Assembly: GCF_006494775.1 (NCBI RefSeq)
Contig: NZ_CP041146.1
Span: 62,001 to 126,000, forward strand
Origin: Nocardioides humi
GTDB lineage: Bacteria; Actinomycetota; Actinomycetes; Propionibacteriales; Nocardioidaceae
Reading direction: 5' to 3'
DNA: 64,000 bases
How positions within the stretch are numbered: the first letter of the stretch is position 1; every line of letters starts with the position of its first letter. Position numbers and translations under genes: made by a program. The notes beneath the pieces are model-generated. The model was not told where the DNA came from and made no database searches. It saw nothing but the letters and a program-made list of their open reading frames with translations. Of this stretch, positions 62,681 through 64,000 are shown piece after piece.

Positions 62681-63889
62681 TCAGGACGCATGCGGAGCGA
62701 CCCGGTGGGAGGTCAGCGGCGCACGGCGCGGTCGGCGTCCGCGGAGCACGTGCCATACGAGGGACAGCGCGCCCCCGGCGGCGAGGGCGCCGAGGATCGC
62801 CAGGCCGGCGTGGTCGGGAACGGGCGTGGAGCCCTCGCCGGTGCGGGCGATGTCGGCCGCCGCGACGGGCTCGGCCTCGGTCTCGGCAGCGCCGGCGCCG
62901 ACGGTCACCGGGCTGCTGGAGACCTCGGTCCCCTCGAAGAGCACCACGACCTGGTGCTCCCCGGCCGGGACGCCGGCCGGCACCACGACGTCGGCGCTGA
63001 AGCCGCCGTCGTCGTCGGTGTCGACCGAGCCCAGCGGAACCGGGTCGGAGTGCAGCTCCAGGGCGTAGCCCTCGATGCGGGGCGCGAAGCCGGTCCCGGT
63101 CACCGTGACGGTCGCGCCGGGGGCGAGGTCGCCGGTGACGGTGACGGTGCCCTGCACCGTCGTCGGGTCGACACCGACCACCACCGGGTCGGAGGGCGGC
63201 GAGCCGGGCGACTCGCCCGCGGCGTTCTTCGCCCACACGGCGGCGCGGTAGCTGCCCGGCTCGAGCTTCTCGAAGACGTACTCGAAGGTGGTGGCGTCGA
63301 CCTCGATCGCCGCCTCGCCGGTGAACCGGAGGAGGTAGCCGGTGACCTGCTCGATCTCGGCGTTCGGGGAGGCCGCCCACGACACGGTGACGGTGTCGCC
63401 GTCGACCGCCAGCGTCGGCGCGGCCAGCGCGCTCGGCGCGCCGGGCGCGACCTGCTCGGGCGCGTCGGTCGACGGGGTCACCTGACCGGTGCCGGTGGTC
63501 GCGGCGCCGCCGGTCTTCCCGGTGGACCCGGTGGACCCGGAGCCGCCGCCGTTGTTCTTCCCGCCCGACGCGCCGGGCGTCGGGGTCGGCGTCGGGGTGG
63601 GGGTCGGGGTGGGGGTCGGCGTGGGCTTGTCGCCCTTGTAGCTGTAGGTCCCGGGCGGGTACGACGTCGTGCCGTTCCGGTTCGGGTAGACGGGGTGGCC
63701 GTCCGGGTCGATCTCGCAGTCCTCGATCCACAGGCAGGTCACGTCGTCGAGGCAGGGGAACTCGTCCCCTCCGTCGACCCAGCCGTCGGCGTGGGCCGCG
63801 GGCGCCGGTCCGTAGGACGCGACGAGCAGCGCGGCGATCAGCGCCGTCGGGATCAGGGTCAGCAACCGGCGGATGCGGCGGTCGGTCAT
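62681..63889 (-). CDS. Secreted, membrane-anchored fibronectin-type protein with TP-rich linker
   Basis: 402 residues. Signal peptide (about 1-35), an N-terminal Cys-containing stretch (FPCLDDVTCLWIEDCEIDPDG), a (Pro-Thr) repeat linker (about 88-106) and Gly/Ser-rich spacer, a fibronectin type III-like domain (about 150-240, VTVSWAASPNAEIEQVTGYLL), an Ig/IPT-like domain (about 245-335, ATVTVTGTGF) and a C-terminal membrane anchor with basic tail (about 365-395). It is displayed on the cell surface. The start overlaps the upstream stop as ATGA. Confidence 0.82.
   Translation of the reverse strand: MTDRRIRRLLTLIPTALIAALLVASYGPAPAAHADGWVDGGDEFPCLDDVTCLWIEDCEIDPDGHPVYPNRNGTTSYPPGTYSYKGDKPTPTPTPTPTPTPTPTPGASGGKNNGGGSGSTGSTGKTGGAATTGTGQVTPSTDAPEQVAPGAPSALAAPTLAVDGDTVTVSWAASPNAEIEQVTGYLLRFTGEAAIEVDATTFEYVFEKLEPGSYRAAVWAKNAAGESPGSPPSDPVVVGVDPTTVQGTVTVTGDLAPGATVTVTGTGFAPRIEGYALELHSDPVPLGSVDTDDDGGFSADVVVPAGVPAGEHQVVVLFEGTEVSSSPVTVGAGAAETEAEPVAAADIARTGEGSTPVPDHAGLAILGALAAGGALSLVWHVLRGRRPRRAPLTSHRVAPHAS
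63578..63627 (-). repeat. Pro-Thr-encoding tandem repeat in the linker
   Basis: GTCGGGGTGGGG-like units recur, encoding a run of Thr-Pro in the surface protein. Short direct repeats like this can change in length by slippage. Confidence 0.6.
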
Positions 63890-64000
63890 GCGTTCACTCC
63901 TCGGTGATCGGCGGGGATGGTCTCGGTGGGACGAGGGGCGGGCGTGGGCAGCGCGCAGGCGCCGACGGGGACGCCGCCGTACGGGTCGTCCAGCCGGAGG
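63886..64000 (-). CDS. 3' end of an upstream gene, cut by window edge
   Basis: A reading frame enters from the right edge and ends at TGA 63886-63888, overlapping the next ATG as ATGA. The last 37 residues (from LRLDDPYGGVPVGACALPTP) are Pro-rich with no domain. Coding is supported only by the ATGA overlap and absence of stops, so the product is unknown. Confidence 0.5.
   Translation of the reverse strand, partial: LRLDDPYGGVPVGACALPTPAPRPTETIPADHRGVNA

Overview
The window is very GC-rich, gene-dense DNA with heavy GTG/TTG start use and many ATGA/GTGA stop-start overlaps. It looks like a chromosomal segment of a high-GC actinobacterium. The mix of an Mce/YrbE operon, an HMwFabG/thiolase/HtdX cluster, a DosR-type regulon and an ethanolamine microcompartment without clear mycolic-acid genes suggests Nocardioides or a close relative; that assignment is inference. 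I saw no tRNA, rRNA or CRISPR array, and no gene-free stretch longer than about 300 bases.

0-10.4 kb (minus strand): the N-terminal part of a TetR regulator, a two-HKD phospholipase D/cardiolipin synthase-type protein, then a complete Mce lipid-import operon. Read 5' to 3' it is two YrbE permeases, six MCE proteins and an Mce-associated membrane protein; MceD and MceE are both predicted lipoproteins. 10.4-14.4 kb: an AlkA-like DNA glycosylase, a TetR regulator, an ATP-dependent DNA ligase and a second TetR regulator. 14.4-18.1 kb: a fatty-acid cluster with thiolase (fadA2-like) divergent from a two-domain FabG4-type ketoreductase and an HtdX-like MaoC hydratase, separated by an operator-like inverted repeat.

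18.2-32.1 kb: an ethanolamine-utilisation microcompartment operon on the plus strand: eutH, eutN, eutA (frameshifted), eutB, eutC, eutL, eutE, a eutM-type BMC-H gene, eutQ, eutT, eutJ, a divergent tandem-BMC shell protein, a small protein resembling only the EutQ N-terminal domain, and a GNAT-fused ADP-forming acyl-CoA synthetase. No eutD, eutG, eutR/eutVW, eutS, eutK or eutP is visible. The likely route is ethanolamine to acetaldehyde (EutBC, with AdoCbl from EutT and reactivation by EutA), then acetyl-CoA (EutE), with the ADP-forming synthetase as a candidate for the acetate/ATP branch.

32.1-50.4 kb: a stress/dormancy region resembling the mycobacterial DosR regulon: universal stress proteins, a frameshifted DevS-like sensor kinase, a DUF1918 protein, a sensorless kinase, two GAF-ANTAR proteins, two P-type ATPases, a zinc alcohol dehydrogenase, an Rv2004c-like kinase fusion, a DosR-like response regulator, Hsp20, two small proteins and an SDR. 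Several promoters carry GGGACCTT-NGGCCC-like boxes, and a similar box precedes eutH. A 157-bp MITE-like element with 15-bp terminal inverted repeats and a 5-bp target duplication sits between the kinase-fusion gene and the alcohol dehydrogenase.

50.4-57.8 kb (minus strand): a tightly packed run of an SMP-30-like protein, dxs, a lipoprotein metallopeptidase, an amino-acid permease, a PAC2 protein and TesB. 57.9-64 kb: a small protein followed by two gene remnants, a PLP aminotransferase, a large secreted protein with two thioredoxin-like modules and Ig-like repeats, a membrane-anchored fibronectin-type protein and the 3' end of another gene.

Three genes (eutA, the first universal stress protein and the DevS-like kinase) are each broken by what reads as one missing base at a run of five C/G. 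This points to a shared homopolymer sequencing error or, less likely, genuine mutation.
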